Below are positions 1 through 13,400 of a DNA stretch of 64,000 nt, one piece after another. Source of the DNA: Polytrichum commune (lineage: Eukaryota; Streptophyta; Polytrichopsida; Polytrichales; Polytrichaceae); NCBI GenBank assembly GCA_950295325.1, contig OX485806.1:21888001-21952000 (forward strand). Reading direction: 5' to 3'. A model generated the notes under the pieces. The model was not told the DNA's origin. It ran no database searches and worked only from the letters and a program-made list of their open reading frames with translations. The position numbers were made by a program, and so were the translations under genes. The first letter of the stretch is position 1. Each line of letters opens with the position of its first letter.

Positions 1-468
1 AAAAGGAATAACAAGGTGAGAAATGTTAACATTCTTATGAAACAGTCTCAAGTGGTTATTGTGTTGTGCTACACGTAGGCTATTCTCTAGTTTCCTCCAT
101 TTTTTCAATGCCTCTCGATGGGTAACAACTAATGACAAATTGGGTTTGGCAAATGATGGTTCTACACTCAATACCCCCTCACCAGTGGCCTCAATTTCAT
201 GTTGAAGACATGAAATCATGTAGCTATATGATCGCTCTGAAAAAATATGAAAAGTTCGTGAAACAAATTGTGAAATTTGTAGATGAGTATCACCTTCTGG
301 ACTACTGACATCTCCAAGCTCTTGCACATTACCGTCAACTACGTCTTCATCAATGAAGACATCGTAGTCTATGTCAATATCCTCGTTATCAAGGATATTG
401 TCTTCAATTACCTCGTTCATTTCTACTTCTACGTCTTCAACAACATCGTAACCTTTCGTACCCTCCAT
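1..468 (-). CDS. Partial unrecognised ORF with acidic N-terminus, runs off the left edge
   Basis: From the ATG at 468-466 the minus strand stays open for 156 codons to base 1, with no stop, so the true end lies outside the window. The first ~65 residues are strongly acidic (many D/E, for example VEDVEVEMNEV and DIDIDYDVF). They are followed by a mixed region containing SRTFHIFSERSYSYMISC and a basic stretch REALKKWRKLENSLR. I do not recognise the family. An acidic lead followed by a basic segment fits a nuclear or transposon-encoded protein, but this is only inference. The plus-strand frame at 283-486 is a shadow. No splice sites could be tested because the rest is missing. It could be the first exon of a host gene or of a DNA transposon. 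Confidence 0.45.
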   Translation of the reverse strand, partial: MEGTKGYDVVEDVEVEMNEVIEDNILDNEDIDIDYDVFIDEDVVDGNVQELGDVSSPEGDTHLQISQFVSRTFHIFSERSYSYMISCLQHEIEATGEGVLSVEPSFAKPNLSLVVTHREALKKWRKLENSLRVAQHNNHLRLFHKNVNISHLVIPF

Positions 469-694
469 TGCAAGAAAAAACAATAATTGGACACAAAAAA
501 ATCAAATAGTTGGACACAAAACAACGAGAATTAAAAAATAATGATGGAAGTTTGGAATTCTTGCAAGAACTTAAAGCTTAAGCGGTTATGTAATCAAAAT
601 TATTTTTAACATAGCTTTTATTTTTTGTCTTTTATATTTGTATTTTTGAGTTTGCCTATCCTAAAAGTAAAAGCTACTTAAGTTAACGGTCTAA

Positions 695-832
695 CGGTAG
701 ACTCGATAATTTCCTCTTAAACTGATCGGTCATTTTCCTGCAGTCTTGAACTTCAACTGGTTATTTCTGAAACCCCTGAAACAGGGGAAATCTGTAATTA
801 ACTGCCGGCGCTCCCCTGTCATTGGTGCCCAA
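695..832 (+). repeat. Partial copy of the GATCGGGGAG dispersed family
   Basis: The run CCTCTTAAACTGATCGGTCA, then TTTTCCTGCAG, TTGAACTTCAACTGGTTAT and TAATTAACTGCCGG, matches the 3' half of the element at 40471-40688 read on its minus strand. It ends in CGCTCCCCTGTCATTGGTGC, equivalent to that element's terminus. The 5' half is missing. Confidence 0.6.
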
Positions 833-1045
833 GTGGGGGTGTCAGCCCCCCCTTCCCCTGTCTCCCTCCCCCTGTGCCCGGGGCCCGCAGCCTGCCCGCA
901 GCCCTGGCAGGGCCCGCTGCCCGCCCGAATCCCGGCCGTCCACCGTCCCGGGGCGCATCCATGGCCAGGGTGCACTCTGCCCTTGGTTCTATGGAGCGCC
1001 CTAGTGACAGGGAGTGAGCGGCTTCTCCGAAGATGTCTGCTAAAG
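785..1045. other. GC-rich island in AT-rich DNA
   Basis: This stretch is visibly far richer in G+C than its surroundings, with runs such as GTGCCCGGGGCCCGCAGCC and CCCGGCCGTCCACCGTCCCG. Short ORFs occur on both strands but none shows a recognisable domain or consistent coding character, so I do not call a gene. It abuts the end of a repeat copy at 832. It may be a foreign insert, part of a larger element, or a retained CpG island. Confidence 0.6.
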
Positions 1046-1089
1046 TTAGTGGGCCGCCACTACCTTAGTTATGGTAGTTAGTGGGGGTG

Positions 1090-3045
1090 TCTTTAGGCTC
1101 CTTACTACTAGTGTGTCTCCAACAATCACGGTTAAGTTATTCTTCCAATCGGACTTCGGCCTCTCATAACATTCATTAGTATGATATACCCCGGATGTGT
1201 TCTCCATACTAAAGAATGTTATGAGACCTAAAAATGAACAATTAATGTTCATAGAATCAATGTCATTGGACTTTCCCTCCCTCATGATCGAAATAGTGAA
1301 ACTGTGCCACCGGTTTTGAAACTGAGCCTTAGTCACTCAAACTTAAACGCAAATAACATGTTTTCATGAATTATTGCTATTGAATCCATGAAAACTTGAG
1401 TTAGAACTCGGAGCCCAGCATACAGGTTCAAGTTGCTGAGGGATGTTTTTTGGGGAAGAGTTGCATCAGCGTGTCCTTACCCTCAAAGTTCAGATATCTT
1501 TCAGTTTTTTAATGTTCACCTAATATGAAAGATAGGCAACTTTTAAAGTTCTTAAATGTTGTATTTGAAAATCAAGTGGCCAAAGAATTTAAAGAATATA
1601 CTCATTCTTCTCCTCAAATGGTGATCAATAAGAATTCGTGATATACGAATGTATGGATTTTATGGGTGGAATGAGAGCTTCTAGGATTGGCATCAAACAC
1701 TTTGAAAGACAATACCGTTGATAATCATTTTACGGTGATTGTTGGGCATGTTCTTATTATGTTTTATTAGCATGAGCCTAACAAATAACTTTGCCTTTGA
1801 AAATGGTCCATTAGCAAGTTATGGATATCGGTTCACCACATTAATAATAAGCTCACATGCAACATATCTTGAAAGAGTGAATTGAGAATCTACAACATGC
1901 AATGATTTGTGACTAAAATTGACTTCATCCACTTTAATGTAGGTCATTGTTCAAATTGGTTTGGGTTGTGCAACACTTGGTACGTTACTACCATAGAGGA
2001 AACTCTAGTCCGTTTCTACTTCTTACCCGTTGTCAAAATGTGTAAATTGTCCACGTGAGTGTTAGGTGTACCTCAACCAATTTACGGATGACGTGTGTAA
2101 AATCTACCTATACGATCAATTTTCTAGGTCGGGGGGAATTTTTGCCACATCATTTGGAAATGATGCGTCTAGAGTACAAATAAATGTAGAAGTTTAGACT
2201 TTTCTACAAGTCAACATCAACATACATTTCCCATGAACACTATCAGTTTTGTTTATCTTTTATCCCTTTATTGTCCCAAGGTCCGTCCCAAGGAAACTTC
2301 AAATTGTAGACCACCTCCACTGTTTATTGGATTTCCACCTTTTTGCTAAAAGTTTTTCGATGATCAGGCACTCATCTATGTTAACTAAATTGAAGAAACA
2401 TCCAAATTCCAAATTCCATTGAAGGTTGAGAAGATCCAAAGGTGTTAAAGATCAATAGGGCAAGTAATTAAGGGGAACTTTCAAAATAATCTATTCTTCT
2501 ATTTTTGGGTGACGAATTGGACTAAGACCCTCAATATTTTCACATATTCGCATTTAGCATGGAAAATAATGTATAAGGGGATTTCACAGATCTTCATTTA
2601 GGCAAGTTATACTTGGTCACACTTACTTGACTAGATGCAGCTCACGGTTATGTTGAAAAAATATGGAGACCTCGGTATCCACAACTGGGAGGAGTTTGAT
2701 AGGTGTTCCGGGTAGGAGCTCATGAGTATAGTTGCATGGCTCTAACACATGGGAAGAAGATCACCGTGCAAAAAACCAACCATAAACAAAAAAGAAAACC
2801 ACTTTTCTTAGGGGTGACAAAGTATTTATACTTTATTCTCCTTGGGGGCAATAAAGTATAACTTTATTTCGTGTGTGTGAAAGCAGCTAGTTTTTAACTG
2901 GTTTAGAAGGAGGCATGCAATGGGAATGCGACCATCCGCAACAATAAAGCGGTGGGTGGCACATGCAAACTACTAAAGGCAATAAGCCCCCACTCACTCA
3001 CTCCCTCCATTCACACCGTTCACAATCTTCACCTGCACGAGATAT
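1090..3045. other. Intergenic, no feature recognised
   Basis: AT-rich sequence with short random frames on both strands. A 96-codon minus frame at 1046-1336 has no recognisable motif. I see no RNA gene, repeat boundary or domain here. Confidence 0.5.
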
Positions 3046-3049
3046 AATT

Positions 3050-3435
3050 TAAGGTGGATGGGTTTTAAATGGTTACTTCTCCCGACTAGCCCACTTCTCC
3101 TAAGATAAGAAACATGCGATTAGTATGAGGGTTTAGGGTTAACAAATCCAAATTGAGGCCATAGCCACTTTTCTCATCAATTTTGGAGCTCATATGCATA
3201 TCTTATTCATTATTAAAGTGAAGATTCTTGTGTTCATTGAATGGTCATACATGTATCCCCTAATTATGTTGACTATTAAGTTTAGAATGGTTTTAAATTT
3301 TGAGCACATGGTTCAATCTCTTTCAAACACATGTCATTTTGGTGTTCATTCTTGGACCCACACCACACCGCATACCATACAAATTTATGTGTCTAATTAA
3401 GACAACTAACCCAGTTCTAAGCACGTCTACCTTAT
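3050..3435 (+). repeat. Dispersed repeat family A, copy 1
   Basis: This ~380-bp degenerate segment also occurs at 42950-43273 and 45073-45453 in the same orientation, and as a short opposite-strand piece at 44145-44270. Shared landmarks are AATCCAAATTGAGGCC, CATATGCATATCTTATTCAT, ATTATGTTGACTATTAAG and CATTCTTGGACCCACACCAC. No coding potential is conserved among copies. Confidence 0.65.
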
Positions 3436-3439
3436 GTGG

Positions 3440-6400
3440 TAAAATTAGCATATTTAAGAGTTGAGAATTGCTATTTCTAGAGGTAGGGAGAAGAACTTTT
3501 AGACCCTTGAAGTGACAGTCATGGGTGACATATAAGGGATTTTTGTTTTTGGAAATGTACTTATATGTTAGACTTCATGATAGATCACGGTTCATGATAG
3601 ATGCACTCACCTTATAAATCAAATAAAATGCTCAATGTTCATCAAATATGCTATAGAGGGCCTTTCATTGGAGGTCATGACAATGTAAATATTATCATCT
3701 TTGTCCAATCAAGATCTCCAAACAAAGGGTCTCCTTTATCACAATCGATGGGCGGTGAAGAATGTTGCTTATATGTGGTGAGACAACCATACTGTCTCAC
3801 CTTATAAAGCTCATATAGTAGATGGTAGTAAGGAAATTGTGTCCAATAATGTGTGCATGCTTGGCTATTGATGTTGTTTATTAGCCCTATACTACATTGG
3901 AAAGAATAACATACTAACTTCATGTATTTGTGAACACTTTGTCACATACACTTGCAAAATATATCCTTCACTTTAATTCCTATTTATTTTAATATTTTGC
4001 AAGTGGGTTGTGCTCACACAAAAACTCTCACCCCTCGCAATGCCAATCCTCGACGCACACAAAGGTCGCAATAGTCACCTGCTCTTTCAAAGTCTATTAG
4101 AATAGATTGTAAGAATGTTTTAGTATGGTATGAGAGTCCAAAGGAGAGGACAAAACTCATTCAGGAGGTTGTCAACTCTCGAGCCAATACATTTTGTGCA
4201 GTGCCAAAGGAAGCCATGGACTTGCCTCTACTATTTAGGGCCAAAACACCATATATCACTTTCACATAGTTAGAGCCTCTACAAAATCCCATGTGTCACC
4301 TCAAAAATTTAGTATTTTGACACCAGAATATTGAACCTACTTTTGACCTATGGTGGTGGCCATAAGATACGTACCATGTGGGTGAATATAGAGGCTTTGT
4401 TCAAAGGCATGAACCAACAACCAACAAACAAATGGATGAATTACATCCTCTTGTACAATTTTACCATAAGGCCTCCCTTGAAAGGAGGTTGGAGTCTAGG
4501 GAGTAAATTTCATCCACCATCAATATTTTCCATGGTTAGTTCATCTATATTAGAAGTCCTTATTTTGTCCACTATATACACATACAAGGCCTAAACATGT
4601 CTATTATAAGTTCAAACTACTCACACAATTGCATATATTGAGACTTGAGGGTCATGGAATTAATGGCACCCATCTGACTGTATCAAATTTATATGCTAAT
4701 AAAGCATTGTACCTCAATGAAACTTATGAATTCGCTAAATCAAAACATTCATGATCCAAATTTAATTGATGGTAATCAAACATGTGCTATTGAACATGTA
4801 TTTGCATTGTATGGCATACTATCAGTCATGACATAATGCAAGACCTCTACAACCCCTCGTGGAAGCTTGCTAAAATTTGTTCATATTCATGCTTAAAGAC
4901 TCTAATTCACAAAATAGTTTATAATTGTAGTTCATAATCTAAGTTCTTAGCTTTCATTTTTGGACCCATTCCCAAACAATTTCATCTTCTATGTATAATT
5001 GAGGTAAAAAAATGTGTTAAAACATAAAACCAATTTGTTACATAGTCTAGCAATTTTATAGTCAGTGGCACATTCTTTCGGCAATGAGTTGGGTGAACTT
5101 GACTACAAGATTAGCTCCTTCTCTTCTTACTATCCTATAATCAACAAACATATGTTCAATATTGTGGAATATATTAAAAAGATCTACATCTCCAAGATAA
5201 TTGTGAAATTTTACTTAAATTTGATTACGCAAAGCATGCCTCATTTTTCCAAAATATTTTAAAAAAAATTAGGAATATTATTATTTGGATAGGCAATTAA
5301 CCTATTTTAGTATAGGCCACACCAAGTCATTTGCTTATAAAACTTGGTGCAAATTTTGTAAAATTTTGTGTAAACTTTTAGGAATCCTTTCAAATTAGTA
5401 AGAGTGCAAACAAACTCCTATTAAAAAAACTAGCATAATCATAAAAGTGTAACTTGCCTGCTGAAATATTAGGATGATGTCGGTGTAGTTGGACCATGTT
5501 GCCCACTGACCATGTTTCTAACTATGTCATCAAAATTGTGTTGAGTTGTGCGTAATGTACATGATGTGCCAAAATGCATCATTGACCTTGATAGGAAAGC
5601 ACTTTATATCAAAGTGAAGTGCGACATGGACCCCCTTATGGTATTATTAAATATGGTCAAATTCCACTCTGCTTGTATAGAGGGAAGGGGCTTCCTCCAA
5701 TTCCTACATTTGAATCAATGTCCAAAAAAACTCACTTGCATAATCAATACCCATCATCGGTTGACTACTAGTGAATAAGCAAAGATGATAAATGCTCAAG
5801 AAGGAAGATGCTTCTGTTTTATAAAATCAAATTAAAAATAAAAATTTGCTAAGTGAAAAACTCATGTTTAACAAATTAAAAAGATTTAACACAACCTTGC
5901 TAGACATGATGCCAAAAATGACAAGCATCAACAAATCTTAAACCCATTGGACACAAGGTATGACTACTATTGTAGAAGCCGCTCTATTTCATCTTTGCTA
6001 GTGCCAGAATGTGCAAAATATGCTCTCCTTGTGGGAATCAAGAAGCTCTCAACCAATGTAGCATGGACACATGGAAATAGCAAATTTTAATGTCGGAATA
6101 GAGGACCCTCTACGGTGTGTGTCAAAGTGTTGTCAAAGAAAGCCTTGAAAACCAACCCTATCAGGCTGAAATAGAACTAGGCAAGCTTCAAGTTACTATG
6201 TGTCGTATCGGACAAGGCCATTGCAGCGGATTCCAAATGACACGCCTTCAACATGCTTCCCATTTTGTACTTCTGAAAACTTGAGTCAAAAGAGCCAAGT
6301 TTGTGTCAAAGATGTTGTGAACAGAACCCCCGTTATGGGACTAGAGTGTCCTCCCTGGGGACGGACTTTGATGCACAAGAAGAATAATTCCCGCATATTA

Positions 6401-7425
6401 TATTTGTAGATTATCTCCACAACTACAACATCATACTCAAGCCCAATACAAATTAAGTATTTAAAAAGTTGAAGTGCAATTCAAATCCAGATCTCCATGT
6501 AAGATAATCTGCTCATAACTCCCTCAAACATTCATGGATAACAAGGAGATTATATGGAAACCCTTCCATAGAGCTAGTACCCAAACACACTTAGAATATC
6601 TCCAAATTCCCAACGGCCTGTACATGCCAGCATTCAGATGCACAAAGAGTTCGGTTTGAACTCTCGTAAAAACATTTCTCAAATTCAGGCTGTAAAGAGT
6701 CTTGCAATGACACTGAAATCAATGTATAATTCTTTGTTGATTGGGTGCACTTCACATTTGAATATAAATCTAACAAATGAGAGCCTTCCACAAGAGCTTT
6801 GCAGTAAGCGATTGCATATTAAATCTCGCTCCATAGGCTTACTGTCCACCACTTTGTTGGCTTCTGAAAGCACATGGCCAATCCTAAATACCATCTACAA
6901 GCTAGAGATGATTATAAGAATGGTAGTGAAGGGATCAAGATTATCTATTACTCTGATTCAGGCATGTTGGCAATGGAAACAAATGTGATTGTTCTTTAAC
7001 TCCCAAGTGTGGAATGAGCGAGACTAGATACACAGAATTTTAAAGGTTTCCAAAAATTGGTGAATCTTAATCGGGCTTGTTGCAGAAATTGCAAAGCAAT
7101 AATTGTCATCGACGAATATGACTCGAGGGTGGTGACAAAAAAATGAGGTGACAAAAAAGAAACATGATTCTTGCAGCTTTGGTACAGCATAGTCTGATTT
7201 CAGACCTCTCTATGAAAAGGGCAGGAGAGCCCCACATTAAAATTGGTTCCTAATTCCTACCATTCTGGGCTCACAATGAGTTGACAAAATAAATATCCCG
7301 ATTCCTGACTGGAGAATCAAGGAAACCTTTAATTAGGAGAGTATTCACACGCCCACAGCTCAAGATGGCTCTGGGGCTGTGCACGAATAGGGGTCATTTC
7401 TATAAAAAAAAAACTGAGCCAGTAA
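3440..7425. other. Intergenic DNA and KCBP downstream flank
   Basis: No supportable gene. Frames such as 5548-5778 and 6638-6988 overlap frames on the other strand and carry no motif. The KCBP 3' UTR must lie in the upper end of this stretch (below 7430), but I see no clear poly(A) signal. Confidence 0.45.
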
Positions 7426-7429
7426 AACC

Positions 7430-10400
7430 TCATTCTGCGGGTTTCAGTGTGCGGTCCTCTCCAATCTCTTCCAAGTCCTCACCTGCAGTGTTACCAGCTC
7501 TTTCTTTCCACAACTGTATCTGCTTCTTCAGCCGCAAAATCTCCTTGGTTGTCGAATTTTTGCTGGCTTCATTGATAATGGACCTCACCCGGGTGGCATA
7601 GCTGTACATAGTATAACCAAGCTTTAGTGCATATATTACAGAAGTGCATACTATTACATAGAACACATGCTATAACAATAGTGCCTACAATGGAGTTATT
7701 ATTTGGTTGAATGTGACTATTCGTTGGGAGTTGGTCCCCAATGATCTTCTACTAGATGTTTTGCTTAAGATATCATTAAATTTCTTCCACTTCCGCTGCA
7801 TGCTAAGAGATTGTGTTTGCATGTGAATGAGAGCAACCAATTTCAATTCATCGAGAGCCAAACTTATTTTAGTAGATCTTGACATGCCAGAATGAGTTTG
7901 ACCCTTTATGAACCGATAAAGAAAATTCTTTGGTCGAACCTCCACACTACCACCAAACATGCACAGGAAACCAAGCATGGAAGGTCTTAAATGCAAAACA
8001 ACCAAATTTCGACAAAAAGTCTAATGCTGAGTTGAAGGATAACTCTAATGACAAGGAAAAATACAGAATGTAGGACCTTGTAAATCCCACTGATCCTTGG
8101 GATATAGGTTCAAAAAACAGAAGGTCGGCATCAATACTTTCATCAGGCAGAATGGGTAAAAGCTGTGGATTCTGTACCAAAGAGAATTGTGGGTCTCGTC
8201 AAGGTTTGACTCTGCTGGGGAAATGTTGACAAACATGAGAGTTTTGGCATTCCCACCAAGAGAATCACTCATAAGCATGGTCAGCTTATGGTTACGGTAG
8301 GGAATATGTTGCTCTTCTGTTGCAAGGGCGCTGATGACGTCTCCAAGTGCAGACAAAGATTTGTTGATGCTTTGAGCTTCCTTCAGTTGTTCCCCACTGG
8401 AACCAGACTTTTTCACTCTCTCCGAACCGGCCAGATCCACAAAACTCAACTGAAAAAATTCAAGAGGAACTCAGAATTGCATCACAGGTTTTAACAATGA
8501 GCTCTCAGGCAGACAGACCTCTTAACTAATAGCAGGGATTTGCTGAACTTAGTGATCTGCTTTGATCATCCTAGCAACTGGAACGTCATGTCTAAAGTAG
8601 TCCAAAACATGAGAAAAGAAAAAAGTCATGTCGAAATTGTAGAAACTTTACCTTTCCCCTCAAAAGCACTTGACTTTGCAGATTGGTACTCTCAATAATG
8701 ACTGATAGTATGAGGTGAGACCTCGAACTCTCAGAATTCATCTGAGTGCCTGATGTGTGCCTCTTCTCAAAACCTTTGGCAACAATTGCATCCAATTCCT
8801 CTTGTGTTGTGACTGGGATGAGAGTTGCATTCTCAACAACCACCATACCCTGCCAATTCAACACATAAGCATTTGGGATTATGCTGCTTCAAGAAATCTT
8901 CTAGTTCAACCACTTCAATACAGGTAGATGAATAATATCAACAATGTGCTCAGATATCTTACCTTTGAATCCTTCTTGATATCAAGTTTTTTTGGTTTCC
9001 CACCACTCGTTTTAGGTTGAAGCAAATCGATCAAGGTATCCTGATACACTTCTAGCATGTATACCTGGTATTCACACAGTTACTGTGATGTTAATAATAT
9101 AAATAATTAACATATAAATAACCCAAAACCCAAAACATAATAAATTACAAGACACAACAACCTAAGATCACTTTGGGTGGGCTTACACAAGGTCCAATAC
9201 CAAAGAAACGCCAAAATAGAGCGATCCTATTGGTCATACACTAGGATCCGGGTCTAAGGTATGAGGTAGCACTAATATGGCATCGCATCCCTGAGAAATC
9301 TTGGTAGTCCCCAATGAAGAAGATATTCCTTCACAATTTAGCTCAGTGCATTACCTTCAGAGTGAACTGGAACTTGTTTGTATCACGCTTTATGCAGTTG
9401 AATAGCTCCCTGGTAGCCCGAGGAGTAAGCCCAGGATTACTCTCTGTGCCATAAATTGTGAAGGTCTTACCAGAACCTGTTTGTCCAAATGCAAATATGC
9501 ATACATTGTATCCGTCGATGGCTGATTGAACTAGATACTGCAAAAACAAAGGAATACGAAGATGTTAAAGGCCACAATAAACAACAGAAATCATACCCCT
9601 AACATCCTCAACCTGTATGAGCTTTGTGTCCGTCCCATCGTCAAGTTAATTTAGACAGTCTTGAAGAACCTTAATAAAAAATTGGCATCTTCTAGCAACT
9701 CAACATGGACTGTTCTGAACACAACACTTCATCAGCATGTGGTTGGATTCAAGAAAGAGTTGCAAGGAGTGAAGGATGATCCACTGAGGATTGATTCACC
9801 TACCTTTGTGTCCTCAAATACTTGTTCTTGTGTAGCGAAGTTATCAAAGACTTGATCAAATTGATGTTGCTTGGTTTTCTCATCTCTCCACGGGTGCTCA
9901 ATTGTGAAGTCATCTGGAGCAGCCAACACAAGTCGCTCTCTATCTCGTAGCTCCTTGTCACTCAAGGGCCTCCACCGAGCATATACTCTTATCTTGCCCT
10001 TCATATCTGTAATGTCCTCGAAGAGAGTTAGAATATGAAATTGATTCAAATATCAGCTGTCCACGCAAAACCCACATGTTGCTTTTTCTCAACATCCAAC
10101 ATATCATCTGCTGTTCCAAATAATTCTTCATTTTAGAAAAGACTGGAACATAGGAGGAGTTAGTAGTATATGAGTGGCCATGAACCTCATGAGCATAGAA
10201 ATGCAGACACCCACAGCCTTGACAAGAGTAAGGGACAAACAGTAAGATGCAACAAATTCTGGTAGATGAAACACAGACTAACAAAAGGAACAAGAAAAGG
10301 TGACACACCTTCCATCATGTTGAAGTAGCGTTTTCTAAGCACCTGCTCCTCCTTATACAGAGCTTCTAGTTCAATTATCTGATCTGCTTGCCTTTTCAGA

Positions 10401-13400
10401 ATAGCAGCTGTTTGCTCGTTCTTCCTGTCTATGTCCTGAACATGCCATGCCCACAAAAGCAAGTAAGAACTCATAAACACACTTTTCCAAGGCTGTTTTG
10501 CATGGTCCATAAAGAAGATTGGAAAAGGACAACAATATCAGGAACAGACAGATATTAAACTCCTGATACCTAACCTTACAATCTTCAACCCTTTATTCTG
10601 ACTTCTCACCTCTTTCATCTCCCGAAGCTCCTCGAGCTCTTTGTTGTTGGCTTGTAAACTCTCAAATTCACTACTCCGAGCTGCCAGAGTTTGCTCTGTG
10701 AGACCAAGCTCCTGAGTTCGTTCTTGCAATTTCTTCTCAGTTTCAGCTAGTCTAGCCCGCAGCTCATCTCTTTCCTGCTCAAACTTTTGCTCCATTCCCC
10801 TTGTCTACATACAACACATACATATAATAAATTTCAATGCTGCATTATTAAAACAGAGCTATGAATAGGATTAAATTCAGAGTGAGACTACTTTCACTGC
10901 ACCTAATCTGGTTGCAACTAGAATGCTCAGGAATCTTGCAAGATCTGGCTAGTCAAATCTCTACTATGTCATCAATGAAGTTGAAATTTTTCAGCAGGTG
11001 TAGTACTTTACCTCATCTGTTTTGTTCCTTTCTAGTCGTGCAATCTTCTGCTCAAGTAGCTGTTTCTCCTTCAGCAGATTTTTGCACTTCTCGTCTTGTC
11101 TTCTCAGCTCTTCGGTCTTCACTCTCATCTCAGTACGAAGATCCTTGATCTGCAGAAATTAATTTTGATCATGTCTATGTATCCTAGAAAATACTATACC
11201 AAAAATCAAAAAAATTCACAATCACTAATCACAGCAGTGAAAAGCCAAATGACATTTCTAGCACCTCCAATTTCATCACAATTTATTCCCAAAGCATCAA
11301 GAATTCGCATGTTCTACCTGATTCTCTAGATTGCGAATTTGCTCATCTTTCCGGTCTTTTACACCAACAGATGGCAAATCTCTATCCCTGCGTGTAGCTC
11401 GTGGTGTTGGGACCCTGCGCGACATAGTATCCACATCCGACCAATCACTGGCAACATCGTCTCCAGGTTGACTACCAGATACTGATGCTGTCAGTGAAGC
11501 CTTCTCCGCAAGCGCTACCTGAATTTAATAGAAGAGCATGAGTACCAGAACCGGTGTACCAATCCTTCTCCATACAGGTCTGACATCCATTACCCGGGCC
11601 CTATTACCACTCAAAGGCAGTCTCCACAATGACTCTATCCCATGATATTGCACAGAGCCAACAAAGACATTAGAGTCAAACTCCAGGTCAGACTCTGGGT
11701 GAGCTGGCTACAAGCTGAGTTTAAGACCCAGGTTTTTTGAAGGCTTACTTTAACATACTAAAAGAGTGGGCTCAGCTTATCAAAAACAGGTTTTCAAACT
11801 CGACATGGGATCAATAGGCTGAGATTTATAATGTTGGCTCCAAAAGGCAACAAACTCGTAGAGGAAATTTTCACATAAGTTCATTGCTAGATCAAATATG
11901 CTCATCACACACCAATGCACCAAACTATGATGAGAACCTGTAAAGAAGCATCCATGTCCCCCAGCTGCTTTGTCAAGCGCTCCCGCTCTTCTGAAACCTC
12001 AAAGCGAGCTTGTTCCTCTGCCCGCAGCGAATCCCTGAGCCCTGCCAACTCCTCCATTACTTGTGTTTCTCTTTTGTCCTTACTTCGTATCACTTCGGAA
12101 AGCTGCCATGAGAAGCATTGAGAGAATGAGTCATCCATACCTCCCTCTCACATTTATAATGTATGACTGTAAAACCAAATAATATCTTGTGCTCCTTCTA
12201 AATAACTGCATATCGTTTGCCATAATGCTTCTTAGATTGAGAACTTGCCTGATCAATTTTCCTTTGTGATTCTTCCAATAGCTTCGACATCTCCTGTACA
12301 TGCTTTTCATACACTTCAATGCCTGGGGGCTTAGTATTTGGAATTCCTCCAGCATCAACACCATTTGCCAACTGTCCATTCGTTGCATTTCTCGTTCTAG
12401 AGTACCGCCGCAACATGACATCATTAATGTGTGTCTGCAGTGCGACACAGATGTCTTCTCCCTGTGCACAGAAGTTACAATCCCAATAGCTTAAAAACCG
12501 ACCCCACCTCAATGTGCACAGTACCATAAAGGAGATCCTCATAACAGATGTATTACATCCAGATAATTGATAACTTTTAGGTACAATTACAACAAAGAGA
12601 AACATAGAAATATCACTACAAACAGGACATGACAAATTTTCAGGCACAGCCCCCTACAAATACTAAGGCACTTCACCACAACCCACACTGCCATTATAAG
12701 ACCATCAATTAGCCACTGACTAGTGGCTCCATATTTGGAAACAGTAGGAAGTAAGACCTGCTTTGTCTCAAACTGGAATATGTGCAGTACACCAGCAACA
12801 CGCATTTTGAAAAAGACAGCAGTATTACTGCTGCCAAACTGCATAATGTCACGCAGCTCAGCTGAGTGTAAATACTCCTTTGGCACAGGTCGGAAGAAAT
12901 GCACCTGCAATGCAGAAAACATAACTTCAGAATAAAGTTCTACACCAATCAGATGTTGAATCAATAAAGGAAAAAGCAATTTTCAAGCTCAGATTTTTGA
13001 AAGCACAAAGTACCATTGAAAAACAAAGAAAACCAAACTAACTTAAACTAACTGAATCAATGACATACCCCACGTTTGTTGATACCCAATATGATTCGAC
13101 CTGGAAGCAGTCCAATGGGGTCCTCAATTTTCAGTACACTGAAAAACACAGAATTTCCATATGGCAGTGACCGCAGAATACGAAGGAGTTGCTGCCTTGC
13201 ATCATCCTTTGACAAATGCATCTGTACAAGACATCAGCCCTCCATGTCAAATGCTCTTCTAACCAAAAATCCTGCCCAAATAATTTACTGCAAACACACT
13301 TTACTGCATACACAACAATAATGTACATAGTACAAATGCTAGACACTGAGAGTAAGTAGAGGCATGCAGAATCTTGCATTAATTGCAAACTTTTCACAAG

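Noticed and set aside
746-1081. 111-codon proline-rich plus frame in the GC island
   Set aside because: Overlaps equally open frames on both strands; composition-driven.
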